Shown: positions 26,501-36,217, counted from the first letter of the stretch. The stretch: DNA of 64,000 nt from Bernardetia sp. (GCF_020630935.1 NZ_JAHDIG010000017.1:1-64000), one strand, 5' to 3'. The notes: generated by a model not told the origin, from the sequence alone. Numbers and translations: made by a program.

Positions 26501-27767
26501 CTGGAGGTATTTTTTTGCCTACCAAATAATCTATTGAAGTGATTTTTTGATACTCATTTTCAAATTTTATTTTTTCTAGTCCTTTTTCCGTAGCAAACCA
26601 AAGCACAGAGTCATTTTCATATTCAATATCCCAAACCTCTGAACCTTTAAAAACTTCTGTGTTTCCTTTCCAAAGTCTAAATTGTTGATTTTGAGGAGAA
26701 AAATACTCTATTCCCTCCGAATAAAGTCCAAGCCATATTCCTCCCATAGCATCAGCGTAGATATCCCAAGCTAAGGCTTCCTTCAAACCAAACTCAAAAT
26801 CTTCTACTCCATATTTTGTAATGAAATTACCTTCTTTGTCGTATTTGAAAACTCCAGCTCCGAAGGTAGAACACCAAATATTTCCCTCTGTGTCTTGTGC
26901 TGCTGCTGTGATAGGTGGTGTATAGATTTTCTTTACAAACTGCTCCTTTTCTGTATCAAAAATATAAATTCCTTCGTCCCACGTCAGAATCCAAAGTCTA
27001 TTTTTTTTGTCTAAAAACAACTTTGAAATACTTGCCTTTCCGTCGTCATTAGAAAAGTAAAAATTTTTGAAAGATTTTTTTTCTCTATCAAAAAGTTGTA
27101 AGATAGTAGTAGCCACCCAAACTTTATTCTGAGGGTCTATTTTGATAGCAGAAACTTCATTGCTATAAAGCGATGTACTATCTTTTTCATCATTTAAAAA
27201 TGTATCAAACTCTCCTTTCTCTACATCTAATACTTGTAAACCTCCACGCTTTGTTCCTATCCAAACGAATTCCTGCCCTTTATCTTGTTCCACTGCAAGT
27301 GCTTGAACTGTAACATCTGAAAGGGTATTATCCTTTCGTTGTATCTTTCTATTAATAGCAACAGGATAATGATGAAACACTTTACTTTGATAATCAAAAT
27401 AGTTTAAACCTCCATTATTTGTTCCAAGCCATATCTTTTCTGTCTCTTTATTTGGGTTGATACTTTGTGCCATTGCTAAAATGTATGTATCTGAAAGCCC
27501 TTTTGAGATTCCACCTTCTAGGGTAGGCGCACTTTTGTAACTTTGGAAAGAATAAGCATCAAAACGGCTTAATCCGTCTCTTGTTCCAAACCACATAAAC
27601 CCATTTGAATCTTGCAAAATACATTTTACGCTATTATTTGAAAGTCCGTTGTCGGTGGAGTATTGTGTAAACAAAACAGATGGGCGCACAGGAGAAGCTG
27701 TGCTTTCTTGTGCAAAAGCAACAGAACTGCACACCAATAGGAATACTACGACAAACAAAAAACGCAT
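23598..27767 (-). CDS. Two-component-propeller/GAF/SpoIIE hybrid receptor
   Basis: 1389 aa. Signal peptide (VVVFLLVCSSVAFAQ). About fourteen propeller repeats cover residues 30-740 (patterns such as GLSNNSVKCILQDSNGFMWF and NNTLWIGTNGGLNWL), followed by a Y_Y_Y domain about 750-830 (FAYKMEEYDENWHY), TM near 838-858 (WWFLIVAPLIVLTVGYLLY), a long coiled coil, a GAF domain about 960-1110 and a SpoIIE domain about 1140-1389 (ILAVSDCTGHGVPGAFMS, YLFTDGIADQNN). This is a hybrid of a periplasmic propeller sensor with a phosphatase output instead of a kinase. It shares its output domain with the convergent neighbour. Confidence 0.92.
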   Translation of the reverse strand: MRFLFVVVFLLVCSSVAFAQESTASPVRPSVLFTQYSTDNGLSNNSVKCILQDSNGFMWFGTRDGLSRFDAYSFQSYKSAPTLEGGISKGLSDTYILAMAQSINPNKETEKIWLGTNNGGLNYFDYQSKVFHHYPVAINRKIQRKDNTLSDVTVQALAVEQDKGQEFVWIGTKRGGLQVLDVEKGEFDTFLNDEKDSTSLYSNEVSAIKIDPQNKVWVATTILQLFDREKKSFKNFYFSNDDGKASISKLFLDKKNRLWILTWDEGIYIFDTEKEQFVKKIYTPPITAAAQDTEGNIWCSTFGAGVFKYDKEGNFITKYGVEDFEFGLKEALAWDIYADAMGGIWLGLYSEGIEYFSPQNQQFRLWKGNTEVFKGSEVWDIEYENDSVLWFATEKGLEKIKFENEYQKITSIDYLVGKKIPPVLDGLITTLLRAKDNTLWVGTWQGLAKLETNTKTQKSNVTVFETDRNRPEALKGNKITALGEDKEGNIWVGMLYGLAKYDKETQDFEHFFPQSNDSTSLNDGYVTAVLQDSKNRLWVGTRNGLHLYDKEKNNFKRILNEVEKSNSISHNQINAIFEDKNNTLWIGTNGGLNWLNNEDNNSFSFEHLTEKNGLPSDVIQAIEEDTNGNLWLTTNKGLSFFNKTQKNKRQSQFTNYNKLDGLQSNDFKRGALTRLPNGVIFMGGKEGFNAFHPNYLKRNSIAPKMAFTGFKLFGKSVVVRDSLHKDSPLEKSINQVKEIILSHQDRVIEFDFTALNYFLPQKTHFAYKMEEYDENWHYTDADRKFATYTSLPAGKYTFKIKATNADGVWSEEKSIFIKVTPPFYKTWWFLIVAPLIVLTVGYLLYKNRIAQIEKRNLKLEQTVKERTAEIKVKNEELVSINDDLHGKNQEILVKNEELEQQQEEILAQRDEIEKQNNSLKQLNDNLETSYQNLNILTTIGQEITSVLELKEVIRQIYERIQSIMPVEGFGIGLYRKEKNELYYTGYIEKGKILPDHSEKIDVEGIGNWALKKQEVVFINDLEKEYGKYISELGELIEGEEPQSILYVPLSILDKGEIRKIGVLTVQSFEKNAYTNRHVTILKSLATYISIALKNAETYTQLDIANAQTHSINEKLTDSIRYAQTIQQSVLSVHNTMYHNFSECEVIYRPASGVSGDFYWFSKIELTKKQLENTTFFNESLKDKVTARILAVSDCTGHGVPGAFMSLIGNGLLNEIVNQRQIIEPKFILKELHEGIRTLLRQDKLDENVMVNQDGMDISVCLVIENKDGTFKIVYSGAKRPMYYTQKGMLKIIRGTRKSVGGRQKENVRTFEQEIIEIEKNELIYLFTDGIADQNNSTMERIGSQNVFGFIDKVKHQDLATQKQNIESFIDSHQGNETQRDDITFLMARV

Positions 27768-27896
27768 AGTAAGAAAATAATATGAAGCAAAAATATGAGT
27801 TTATCAGATGCTTTATGAAGTTACTAATTTAGATAAAATTAACTTTCTTAACTGTTTAAGCTAGGCATCTCTAAATGAAAATACAAATTTTCCCAT

Positions 27897-27946
27897 AAAA
27901 AAACTATTCTTGAGGTCAAAATATTAGACAAAATCAAGAATAGTTT
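27897..27946 (-). terminator. Terminator after dinD
   Basis: AAACTATTCTTGA (27901-27913) pairs perfectly over 13 bp with TCAAGAATAGTTT (27934-27946) around a 20-base loop. On the minus strand the stem is followed by a run of T's, so it terminates dinD transcription. Confidence 0.65.
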
Positions 27947-27975
27947 AGATAAAATAAATTTCTGCTATTATTTCC

Positions 27976-28836
27976 CTATTGCTTTTTCTTCTTACCAAGT
28001 GTTATTTTAAAACCGAAAAGTGTTGTTTCTTCGTCTTTCAGCTTGTCTCTAACTTTTTTGAGGTCTTCTTCCATCGGCAAGTCTTCTGGTTTTATGCCTG
28101 TTTCTTTTTCAAAGGCTTCCCTAATGGTCTGATTCGAATTTTTATGAGTTTCTTTGATAGATTCTTCTCCTCTAATTTTGGGGTCTGTTCCCACCTTAAA
28201 TTTTGTAAATAGAGTAGCTAAGTTTTTAGAACCAATGGTTACGGCTGGCATAAAATCAGAAACATTCCTTTCTTGAGGAATTTCGTTTTGTTCTTTGAGT
28301 TCTTTGGGCGAAGTCCCTCCAAAAAGTGTTTTGTCGCCTTCATTTCTGATGCGTTGAAAGCCAGCTTTGCTTACACCTCTTTCATCGGCAAGCTGATAGA
28401 GTTCGTACTCATTTTTTGCCAAAATTCGGCGTTGGCGCAAACGCTCTCTGTTTTGGATTTCTTCCTCCAAAAGCTCGGCTTTTCTAGTTTGTAAGGCAAA
28501 ATAAGTTTGAGCAAAAGCTACTTCTTGTTTGCGAGCATCTCCATTTTGAGCAATTAGATAACAAGCATAACGAGAAAGCAAATAGTCCATTTTCATACGG
28601 CTACTTACTCCTGTCTTTACTTTTTTATCTTTTCTCAAAAAATGAAAATCTACATCTTGTTCACTATTTATACAAGCTGTTTGTGCTTTGGCAATAGCAC
28701 GTTCGAAGTTTTCCCACTTCGAATATTTCAATAACTTTTGAAGCGTTCGGGCAGACCAAACTTCATTTCCATTGCCGTCTTTGAGTGCAGCATTTTCAAA
28801 AGCCGATTTGAGTACCGTGATATTTTGATTATCCAT
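27976..28836 (-). CDS. dinD: DNA damage-inducible protein D family (DinD)
   Basis: 286 aa, usual DinD length. The BRO-N-like N-terminal region has the DinD pattern EVWSARTLQKLLKYSKWENFE (begins EVWSARTLQKL) followed by AIAKAQTAC near residue 45, DVDFHFLRKDKKV and LSRYACYLIAQNGDARK. The C-terminal half is charged (RNEGDKTLFGG, TGIKPEDLPMEEDLKKVRDK). E. coli DinD inhibits RecA-mediated strand exchange and is SOS-induced; I see no recognisable SOS box here. Single gene, with its own terminator. Confidence 0.9.
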   Translation of the reverse strand: MDNQNITVLKSAFENAALKDGNGNEVWSARTLQKLLKYSKWENFERAIAKAQTACINSEQDVDFHFLRKDKKVKTGVSSRMKMDYLLSRYACYLIAQNGDARKQEVAFAQTYFALQTRKAELLEEEIQNRERLRQRRILAKNEYELYQLADERGVSKAGFQRIRNEGDKTLFGGTSPKELKEQNEIPQERNVSDFMPAVTIGSKNLATLFTKFKVGTDPKIRGEESIKETHKNSNQTIREAFEKETGIKPEDLPMEEDLKKVRDKLKDEETTLFGFKITLGKKKKQ

Positions 28837-29214
28837 AATTTAAGAAGATTGATAAATGTTGTAAAATTCAGTTTCGTACGCCATTCTTCCAAAATAGAAT
28901 AATGGAACTACTCTAAACCTTGTCGTCAAGCTAGAAGCCTAACCTACATATTGCTAATATTACTATCTAATATACAAAAATTTTAGCTAAAATCATAGTA
29001 TTTCTTTATTTTTAAACAAGACTTTATCTTAAAGGTTTTTTCTGTAAAATTAGAAAACAAATTGAAATTTTGTACTTTTATAAAGACATAATTCTGAACC
29101 TTCAACGAGCCTATAAGCGTCGTTAAGGATAAAAAATTAGCTAAGCTGATTTTCCAATTTGTAATTAGCTTAGCTGCTTCAATAGGTCGTAATTAAATAA
29201 TTCGTAATTGACTA
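28837..29214. other. Divergent spacer with a palindromic pair
   Basis: No gene. It contains AGCTAAGCT (29139-29147) pairing with AGCTTAGCT (29167-29175), and a CGTAATTAAATAATTCGTAATT word directly before the ATG at 29215 (GTAATT repeated). It must hold the promoters for dinD and the downstream gene, but no convincing TAnnTTTG was identified. Confidence 0.4.
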
Positions 29215-31323
29215 ATGGATACTTTCAAACTATTTTTTCGCCGTTTTTTATATGTACTTGGCTTTTTTGCTGTCATTTTTTTGGGTGTCATAATTTTTTG
29301 GCTTTTCAAAGGGATTCCTATTGTGTCTCTTGACCCTTTCAATTATGTTCCATCCAGTGCAATGTACATTTTAGAAACAGACGAACCTATTGAGAGTTGG
29401 GAAGATATAAGCAGTTCTCATCTTTGGAAACATCTTCAAAAACAACCCTATTTTGCTGAACTTACAAAAGATGCTATTTCCTTAGATACGCTCATTCACC
29501 AAAATAGAGAAATTGTAGATTTATTAGGAAAAAGACAAGTTTTGGTATCCTCTCACATTCATAAACAAGGAGATTACGATTTTTTATTTATTGTTGATTT
29601 AAAACGAGAAATAAATTCAGTAGCTCAAAAAATTATAGGAAAAGTAATGCTGAGTGTGGAAGATTCATCTAATTATGAATACAAAGAAAACCAAATCTAT
29701 CTCATAAAAAATACAGTAGATAATTCGCAATGGGCAATTTCGGTAAGAAAACATTTACTTCTTTGTTCACAAACACCAGCTTTGGTAGAAGCTGCTTTAG
29801 ATGCAAGAGAAGACCCTAATAATTTTGAAAATAATCGTCGTTTTAAGAAAGTCGTATCAAAAACATCCTCTCAAAATATAGGAAATTTGTATATCAATTA
29901 TGATTTGATGGATGAGTTCTTAGGGCTTTATACAGAAGAATCCAACCCCTATTTGAATGATATATCAGAAGCTCTGTTTTTCTCTGGGCTAAATTTGGAT
30001 TTAGAACAAATAGGCGAAGCTGATGACCCGAATGCTTCTACTTTGGTAAAAATGGTTGGTTCAACTGTTATCAATGATTCGGTTCCTTCACATGTGAGTG
30101 CGCTCTTGCGCTCAGGTAGTAGCGATATTACGGCAGCAAGGGTAGTTCCACAGCGTTCGGCATTTTACTTTAGTGTAAATTTTGATGATTTTTTGAGTTA
30201 TTATGACAAGTTTACGGAAGTTTTGCAGCAAAACCCTGAAGAATATCAAGAGTATCAAAATCAGATACGTACGGTTGAAAGAATTTTAGATATTGATGTA
30301 AGAGAGAATTTCTTTTCTTGGATTGGTTCAGAAATGGCTCTTATTCAGACAGAAGCCACACAAAATGTAGATAAAAAAGATGAGTATGCACTTGTTTTGA
30401 AGACAAAATCTATATCAGAAGCTACAGCACAGCTAGAATTTATTGGAGAAAAAATCCGTAAAAGAACGCCTGTAAAAGTAGTGGTTTCTGAACACCGAGG
30501 ACATAAAATAAGTATGCTTGCCGTTAAAGGGTTTTTCAAACTCGTAATGGGGAAATATTTTGATAAGATAGAAAAGCCTTATTTTACTTTTATTGAAGAC
30601 TATGTTATTTTTAGCAACAGTCCTAAAACGCTAAAAAATTTGATTGATGATTATGAAATGGGACTTACACTTGCTAAATCAGCTTCTTTTCAAAAATTTT
30701 TCAAAGAATTTGAGGAAGATAATTCCAACTTTTTTGCTTATGTAAATATGATGGCTGCTCGTCCACTATTAAAACGTTCGTTGGACAAAGAAACTTGGAC
30801 AACTCTACAACAAAATGAAGATTATATTATTTCTCAGCCTCATTGGGGCTTTCAGCTTCGCCGAGATGAAACGCTTTTTTATGATACTCGCTTAGTAACA
30901 GTCTATGAAACACCCGAAACGGTACGGAAAAACTACCAACTAGCACAAGAAAAACGTAGTGAATTATTAAAACAACTCAATAGCAAAAATATTTTAGAAA
31001 AAATGTTTGGGTCAGAAGAAAAAATAGACCTTTTTGAGCAGCTTCAAACCATTCCAGAGTCCGAACTTATACAACTAGACGAAAATACGAGAAAACGACG
31101 CTTGATAGTTCAAACCAAAGATGATACTCGCTATGAATACGAAGTGGAAGGAACCATCAAAAATGGAATCTATCGTGAATACAAAGCTGGTAAACTTATC
31201 ATTGAAGGCTATTATAAAAATGACAAACGAGATGGAAAGTGGCGTTTTTATGACCAAAAAGGCAAATTAAAAGAGCGAAAACGCTATAAAGATGGAGAAG
31301 AAAGCAAATTTTCGTTGTTTTAG
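29215..31323 (+). CDS. Membrane-anchored protein with DUF3352-like body and MORN-like tail
   Basis: 702 aa. N-terminal TM anchor near residues 10-35 (FLYVLGFFAVIFLGVIIFWLF) with a short cytoplasmic start, then a large extracytoplasmic body that starts VPSSAMYILETDEPIESW, resembling DUF3352-type proteins. The C-terminal 70 residues form MORN-like strands: GTIKNGIYREYKAGKLIIEG, GYYKNDKRDGKWRFYDQKG. MORN-variant repeats occur in many Bacteroidota surface proteins. Function unknown. The start is the ATG directly after the repeat-rich spacer. Confidence 0.6.
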   Translation: MDTFKLFFRRFLYVLGFFAVIFLGVIIFWLFKGIPIVSLDPFNYVPSSAMYILETDEPIESWEDISSSHLWKHLQKQPYFAELTKDAISLDTLIHQNREIVDLLGKRQVLVSSHIHKQGDYDFLFIVDLKREINSVAQKIIGKVMLSVEDSSNYEYKENQIYLIKNTVDNSQWAISVRKHLLLCSQTPALVEAALDAREDPNNFENNRRFKKVVSKTSSQNIGNLYINYDLMDEFLGLYTEESNPYLNDISEALFFSGLNLDLEQIGEADDPNASTLVKMVGSTVINDSVPSHVSALLRSGSSDITAARVVPQRSAFYFSVNFDDFLSYYDKFTEVLQQNPEEYQEYQNQIRTVERILDIDVRENFFSWIGSEMALIQTEATQNVDKKDEYALVLKTKSISEATAQLEFIGEKIRKRTPVKVVVSEHRGHKISMLAVKGFFKLVMGKYFDKIEKPYFTFIEDYVIFSNSPKTLKNLIDDYEMGLTLAKSASFQKFFKEFEEDNSNFFAYVNMMAARPLLKRSLDKETWTTLQQNEDYIISQPHWGFQLRRDETLFYDTRLVTVYETPETVRKNYQLAQEKRSELLKQLNSKNILEKMFGSEEKIDLFEQLQTIPESELIQLDENTRKRRLIVQTKDDTRYEYEVEGTIKNGIYREYKAGKLIIEGYYKNDKRDGKWRFYDQKGKLKERKRYKDGEESKFSLF

Positions 31324-31932
31324 GCTCTAATCCAATGTATTATAATTAATTGATTATCAGTAACTATTTCGATACTGACCTATCAATCTGACCTTAATTA
31401 TGTTAGAACAGATAAAAAACATCAAATTATTCAAAGTAAGGAACTGCTTGAGTTTTAGATTCAATATTTTTTTCTTGTAATTATTAAAGGTCATCACGTT
31501 TTTTGATTATTAACGATTTACTAAAAATCAAATCGTTTTTATTTCTTCATAGTGTTGCAAAACCTAACACTGAACTTGTTTAAGAATGGTTTTCTAGCGC
31601 AAGATTCCATCTTGTGCTTACCGTTTCGTCAGCATATGCTGACGAACTGAAAGTCGGCGTAGTCTAAAAAGTGCGTCCAAGCAGAATGCTTGAACGAGAA
31701 ATAATAAATAAAATTTACTCTATACTTCATTCAAGCTACTTTTTTCCATTGGCTTCGCCGACTTTCAGGTCTTAAACAACTTCTATGAAGAAATGAACTT
31801 TACAGAATTAATCGTGATAAGGTTTATTAGACTCCCAGCCCTGTATTTCATATTTTGTATATCATAAAAAACACAACTGGAAGTCAAATATATCAGCTTA
31901 TATTATAAAATATAATTTAAAATAAACAAAAA
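31324..31932. other. 609-bp convergent spacer with a palindrome-rich repeat
   Basis: No gene. It holds a degenerate REP-like word near 31376-31396 (CTGACCT...CTGACCTTAA), the hairpin-rich repeat at 31588-31706 that is also found inverted at 41554-41650, and a 13-bp long-range inverted pair, CTGAAAGTCGGCG (31647-31659) with CGCCGACTTTCAG (31756-31768). Confidence 0.5.
31588..31768. repeat. Palindrome-rich dispersed repeat (family B, copy 1)
   Basis: Begins GGTTTTCTAGC and carries three local palindromes in a row: CAAGAT-TCC-ATCTTG, the perfect 18-mer CGTCAGCATATGCTGACG, and CAAGCAGAATGCTTG, followed by AACGAGAAATAATAA. The same order recurs on the other strand at 41554-41650. The 13-bp arms at 31647 and 31756 extend the structured region to the right in this copy only. 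Confidence 0.65.
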
Positions 31933-33468
31933 CTACTCCCACTCAATTGTAGCAGGTGGTTTTGAACTAATATCATACACCACACGATTTACTCCTCTTA
32001 CATTATTGATGATTTTGTTTGAAATATCAGCCAAAAAATCGTAAGGCAAATGACACCAATCAGCAGTCATTCCATCCAAACTTGTAACAGCACGCAGCGC
32101 AACTACATTTTCATAAGTGCGCTCATCGCCCATTACGCCCACAGAATTTACAGGTAACAAAATAGAACCTGCCTGCCAAACCTCATCGTACAAACCTGTT
32201 TCTTTCAAACCATTTATAAAAATAGCATCTACTTCTTGCAAAATATCAACTCTATCAGCAGAAACTGCTCCCAAAATACGGATAGCAAGTCCCGGACCAG
32301 GGAAAGGATGGCGTTTCAAAATCAAATCATCAATACCTAATTCTCTTCCTACTCTTCTTACTTCATCTTTAAACAAATCACGTAAAGGCTCTACAATTTT
32401 CAGATTCATTTTTTCTGGCAAACCTCCAACGTTGTGATGCGATTTGATAGTTGCTGAAGGTCCTTTCACAGAAACAGATTCAATCACGTCTGGATAAATT
32501 GTTCCTTGTCCAAGCCATTTTACATCTTGAATACGTTTTGCTTCTTCATCAAAAACTTCAATAAATGTAAAACCAATAGCTTTTCGTTTGTCTTCTGGGT
32601 CAGTTTTATCTTTAAGTTTATGGTAAAAACGCTCCTTTGAATCTACACCTTTGACATTTAAGCCCATTTTGTGGTAGGTTTCCAAAACTTGCTCAAACTC
32701 TCCTTTTCTTAAAAGTCCGTTATCTACAAAAATGCCATGCAGGTTTTCGCCAATCGCTTTGTGTAAAAGTACAGCTGCTACTGTCGAATCTACTCCCCCC
32801 GAAAGAGCCAAAACTACTTTGTCGTTTCCTAATTGTTCTTTTAAAGATTGGATGGTTTCCTCTACAAAAGCTGCTGGAGTCCAATCTTGTGAGCATTTAC
32901 AAATGCTGACTAAGAAATTTTCTAAGATTTTTTTGCCATCAGTAGAATGTGTTACCTCTGGGTGAAATTGTAAGCCATAAGTAGGTTCGCCTTTAAAATG
33001 ATAGGCTGCTACTGGAATGCTTGCCGTTTTGGCAATGACTTCGATAGTGTCTGGAAGAGAATAAATACTGTCTCCGTGCGACATCCAAATTTGAGAATCT
33101 GCTATACCTTCCAAAAGTGGATTTTCTACTACTGGGATGAGCTTTGCTCTGCCATACTCACGAGTTTGAGAGCGTTTTACTTCGCCCTCGTTGGTATGAG
33201 CTAAAAGTTGCGCTCCATAACAAACTGCCAAAATTGGAAATTTTTTGCGCCATTCTGAAATCTGTGGTACTCTAGGCGAATCTTCTTGATGCACCGAATA
33301 CGGACTTCCTGAGAGAATAATTCCCTTTACTTCTTTCTCATCAATTTGAGGAATATTATTAAAAGGGTGTATCTCACAGAATACGTTAAGTTCACGAACA
33401 CGACGAGCGATAAGCTGTGTATATTGCGAACCAAAATCTAGGATGATAATTTTTTCTTGCATACGCAA
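31933..33468 (-). CDS. guaA: GMP synthase (glutamine-hydrolysing)
   Basis: 511 aa, the standard length. It aminates XMP to GMP using glutamine. The class I amidotransferase domain (about 1-190) has the nucleophile in ILAVCYGAQ and the His/Glu pair in [10 protein letters not shown]. The ATP-pyrophosphatase domain has [19 protein letters not shown], and the C-terminal dimerisation domain ends [17 protein letters not shown]. Cytoplasmic, single gene, convergent with 29215 gene. Confidence 0.98.
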   Translation of the reverse strand: MRMQEKIIILDFGSQYTQLIARRVRELNVFCEIHPFNNIPQIDEKEVKGIILSGSPYSVHQEDSPRVPQISEWRKKFPILAVCYGAQLLAHTNEGEVKRSQTREYGRAKLIPVVENPLLEGIADSQIWMSHGDSIYSLPDTIEVIAKTASIPVAAYHFKGEPTYGLQFHPEVTHSTDGKKILENFLVSICKCSQDWTPAAFVEETIQSLKEQLGNDKVVLALSGGVDSTVAAVLLHKAIGENLHGIFVDNGLLRKGEFEQVLETYHKMGLNVKGVDSKERFYHKLKDKTDPEDKRKAIGFTFIEVFDEEAKRIQDVKWLGQGTIYPDVIESVSVKGPSATIKSHHNVGGLPEKMNLKIVEPLRDLFKDEVRRVGRELGIDDLILKRHPFPGPGLAIRILGAVSADRVDILQEVDAIFINGLKETGLYDEVWQAGSILLPVNSVGVMGDERTYENVVALRAVTSLDGMTADWCHLPYDFLADISNKIINNVRGVNRVVYDISSKPPATIEWE

Positions 33469-33715
33469 AGGTAAGAAAAGCCTTTTTTTCTAAAAACCTT
33501 AATTATAAACAAAAAGCGTATTGGTAGATTAAATTACGATTAACAATGCACAATCAAACTTTGTGTGTCTAATTTACGTTAAAGAAAGCATAGTATTTGG
33601 TAGTTGCTTAGAAAAAGTGTATTTTGATACATATTTAATTCAAAAAAACTGCTATTAGCTACAAAATTCAGTTTGTAATCAATTCTTATTTTAAAAATAA
33701 ATCAACTCTATATCT

Positions 33716-35326
33716 ATGGAAAATTTCTTATATCCCTTAGCGTATGGTGGACTTCTGCTCTCAGCAGCCGTTTATTTCTTCTTGAAAGAACGCCAACACG
33801 CAGCAGGTTTTGCTAGAAACAGTTTCTTTGTTTCTGGTCTTTTGTATTTTCTTTCATTGTTTTTCAATGATGGAGGAATTATGTACGACCTTTTAGGCGT
33901 TCTGACACCAGATTTAGCTATTCTGACTGTTGTTATCCTTATCTTCAACCGTCTTGCGCCTCGTCCTAAGATTCTTTATTTCTCTATTTTTGCTGTAATT
34001 GCTGGCTTGAAATTATTTTTCTTTGATGCTAGTAGAGAAGCAGTGGTAAATTACTTTACAAGTGAGGACACACAAGTAGAATCAAATGAAGTAATTATTG
34101 AGAAGGTAATCATAGGCGAGAAAGAAGAAGCTGTTATTCCTTCAAATCTTAGCCAAAACGGAGAACTTCTTTTAGACTTAAATATGGCAGATAAAGATGC
34201 TATTGTTCCAGTTTTGGAAAAATATAATCTTTCTATTCGTAGAGCATTTCCAGAGTTACAGCACGATGAGTATTCAGAGTTAGAAGAATATTATGTAGTT
34301 GATATTCCTACTTTCCAACTCAAAAATATGGATGCTATTATTGGCGACCTAAAAGGTTCTGGCGCAGTAGATTATTTAGAAAACAACGAAATTTTAGAGC
34401 TTCCAAATAACCCAACAACTGCTTTTGATGTAACTCCAAACAAGCCTTCTTTTGGAATCAACGACCCTAGCGTAAAAGACCTTTGGGGGTTTGAAAAAAT
34501 GGGTGTTGCACAGATGTACGCTACTTTAAAAGAACAAAAACCTAAGAAAAAAGCTAAAATTGTTATTCTTGACACAGGCGTAGAGGCAGACCACGAAGAT
34601 ATTACAGATAATTACCTTTCTATTGAAAAGAAAAGTGATTACGACAAATTAGGACACGGAACACACTGTGCAGGAATTGCAGCAGCCGTTACTAACAATG
34701 GAAAAGGTATTGCTTCTTTCTCTCCTAATTCAGAGTTTGTAAGTGTTTCTAGTATTAAAGTATTGAATGATGCTGGTTTTGGTTCGCAAGAATCTGTTAT
34801 TGGTGGAATCATCAAAGCAGCAGACCAAGGAGCGGATGTAATTTCACTTTCTTTGGGAGGTCCTTCAAACGACGCTCATCAGAAAGCGTATTCAGAGGCT
34901 GTAAAATATGCCAATAAAGCAGGTGCTATCGTAGTAGTAGCAGCAGGAAATTCTAACAAAAATGCAAAAGATTTTTCTCCAGCCAATGCAGAAGGTGTGA
35001 TTACAGTTTCAGCGATTGCTCCAGATTTGAGTATTGCACCGTTTTCTAATCACGTACAGGATATGAAAATGGGAATTGCAGCACCGGGGGTAAAGATTTT
35101 TTCTACCTATCCTAAAGGAACATACAAATTCTTGAACGGAACTTCAATGGCAACACCTTATGTAGCAGGTCTTTTGGGCGTAATGAAGTCATTAAATCCA
35201 GAACTTGACACAAAAGCAGCCTATGAAATCTTGAACAGTACAGGAAAAGAATTAGAAGCTGGCGACAAGGCTGGTAACTTTATTCAAGCAGACAAAGCTG
35301 TAAGTGCCATTTTGGAAGATGAGTAA
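33716..35326 (+). CDS. Membrane-anchored subtilisin-like serine protease (S8)
   Basis: 536 aa. Three to four TM segments in the first 110 residues (LAYGGLLLSAAVYFFL, SFFVSGLLYFLSLFF, LAILTVVILIFNRL, ILYFSIFAVIAGLKLFFF), then a propeptide-like region about 135-235 and an S8 catalytic domain about 240-530. The triad is Asp in IVILDTGVEADHED, His in LGHGTHCAGIAAAV and Ser in FLNGTSMATPYVAG, with the oxyanion Asn in VVAAGNSNK. The protease domain probably faces the periplasm. A membrane-anchored S8 with a multi-TM N-terminus is less common than the secreted form. Confidence 0.9.
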   Translation: MENFLYPLAYGGLLLSAAVYFFLKERQHAAGFARNSFFVSGLLYFLSLFFNDGGIMYDLLGVLTPDLAILTVVILIFNRLAPRPKILYFSIFAVIAGLKLFFFDASREAVVNYFTSEDTQVESNEVIIEKVIIGEKEEAVIPSNLSQNGELLLDLNMADKDAIVPVLEKYNLSIRRAFPELQHDEYSELEEYYVVDIPTFQLKNMDAIIGDLKGSGAVDYLENNEILELPNNPTTAFDVTPNKPSFGINDPSVKDLWGFEKMGVAQMYATLKEQKPKKKAKIVILDTGVEADHEDITDNYLSIEKKSDYDKLGHGTHCAGIAAAVTNNGKGIASFSPNSEFVSVSSIKVLNDAGFGSQESVIGGIIKAADQGADVISLSLGGPSNDAHQKAYSEAVKYANKAGAIVVVAAGNSNKNAKDFSPANAEGVITVSAIAPDLSIAPFSNHVQDMKMGIAAPGVKIFSTYPKGTYKFLNGTSMATPYVAGLLGVMKSLNPELDTKAAYEILNSTGKELEAGDKAGNFIQADKAVSAILEDE

Positions 35327-35377
35327 ATTATGATTTTGTCGTTGATGGAGACACCAACAACAGCAGAAATAAAGAAT

Positions 35378-35414
35378 AAGCCTATTCAATTTTTATGATT
35401 GGATGGGCTTTTTT
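35378..35414 (+). terminator. Terminator after the subtilase gene
   Basis: AAGCCTATTCAAT pairs with ATTGGATGGGCTT (11 of 13, remaining pairs G-U) around TTTTATG and is followed by TTTTTT. It overlaps an upstream ATG (35395) of the next frame, which supports the later start at 35443 for that gene. Confidence 0.65.
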
Positions 35415-35442
35415 AGTACAAAAACAATTATTCAAATGCAAT

Positions 35443-36213
35443 ATGAATGAACTAAAAGAAATAATTGAAAGAGCTTATTCTGTTTTTGAAAACTATACAG
35501 TTTCAAAACCTATTGATGCCTGTACGATTTGTTGTGTGTATGAAGAAGAAGAAAAACACTTATTAGAAACACCTGTAAGAGAAATTAATATAGATGCTTT
35601 AACATCCTATCAAGATGCAGGAAGAGGAGAACTGGAAGGTGGAAAGCTAGAAGAAACCAAATATTTCCTCCCTCGTTATTTAGAACTGATAGCAAACTTT
35701 AAATACCCAACCCATTCAGCAGAGCTTTCTCTAACTCGTGTTGGACGTTTTTCAAAAGAAAACTGGACAAAGGAAGAATGGGAACTACTCAATAATTATA
35801 TGACTACTTTTTTTGACTACTATTTGTCGGTTTATCCTTTAAAAGATGCTGAAAAGGTAGATTCTATTTTAGTAATGTTTGATACTGCAAAACTTGACGT
35901 ATCAGTCTTATTAGAAAATTGGCTAAAAAATATTTCTGAAACAAGTGCATTTCATTTTTCTGAAATTATAGTTTACCAAGAGTTTCATAACCTTTTTTCA
36001 TCGAAAGAGCTAGTTGAAAAAGTAACCATTTGGATGAACTCCAAAAGAGTATTGAAATCTTTTTCTGATGTCATAGAAAATATAATTTTGAGTCCAAGTA
36101 AAGAATGGCAGGAAATTATAAAGGATAATCCAAAATACTATATGAACCAGTTGAATTGGAGTTATGAAGTCATACAACAGAGAATAAATATTTCTAAACC
36201 AACTTTGTCATAA
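35443..36213 (+). CDS. Hypothetical cytosolic protein
   Basis: 256 aa from ATG 35443; the earlier ATG at 35395 lies inside the terminator hairpin of the previous gene. No signal peptide or TM. A Cys-rich spot (DACTICCVYEEEEKHLL) near residue 25 could bind metal; the remainder looks all-alpha (WTKEEWELLNNYMTTFFDYYL). No family recognised. It lies between a terminator and a REP element, just before the restriction-modification gene, so it may be part of the accessory patch. Confidence 0.55.
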   Translation: MNELKEIIERAYSVFENYTVSKPIDACTICCVYEEEEKHLLETPVREINIDALTSYQDAGRGELEGGKLEETKYFLPRYLELIANFKYPTHSAELSLTRVGRFSKENWTKEEWELLNNYMTTFFDYYLSVYPLKDAEKVDSILVMFDTAKLDVSVLLENWLKNISETSAFHFSEIIVYQEFHNLFSSKELVEKVTIWMNSKRVLKSFSDVIENIILSPSKEWQEIIKDNPKYYMNQLNWSYEVIQQRINISKPTLS

Positions 36214-36217
36214 TTTT

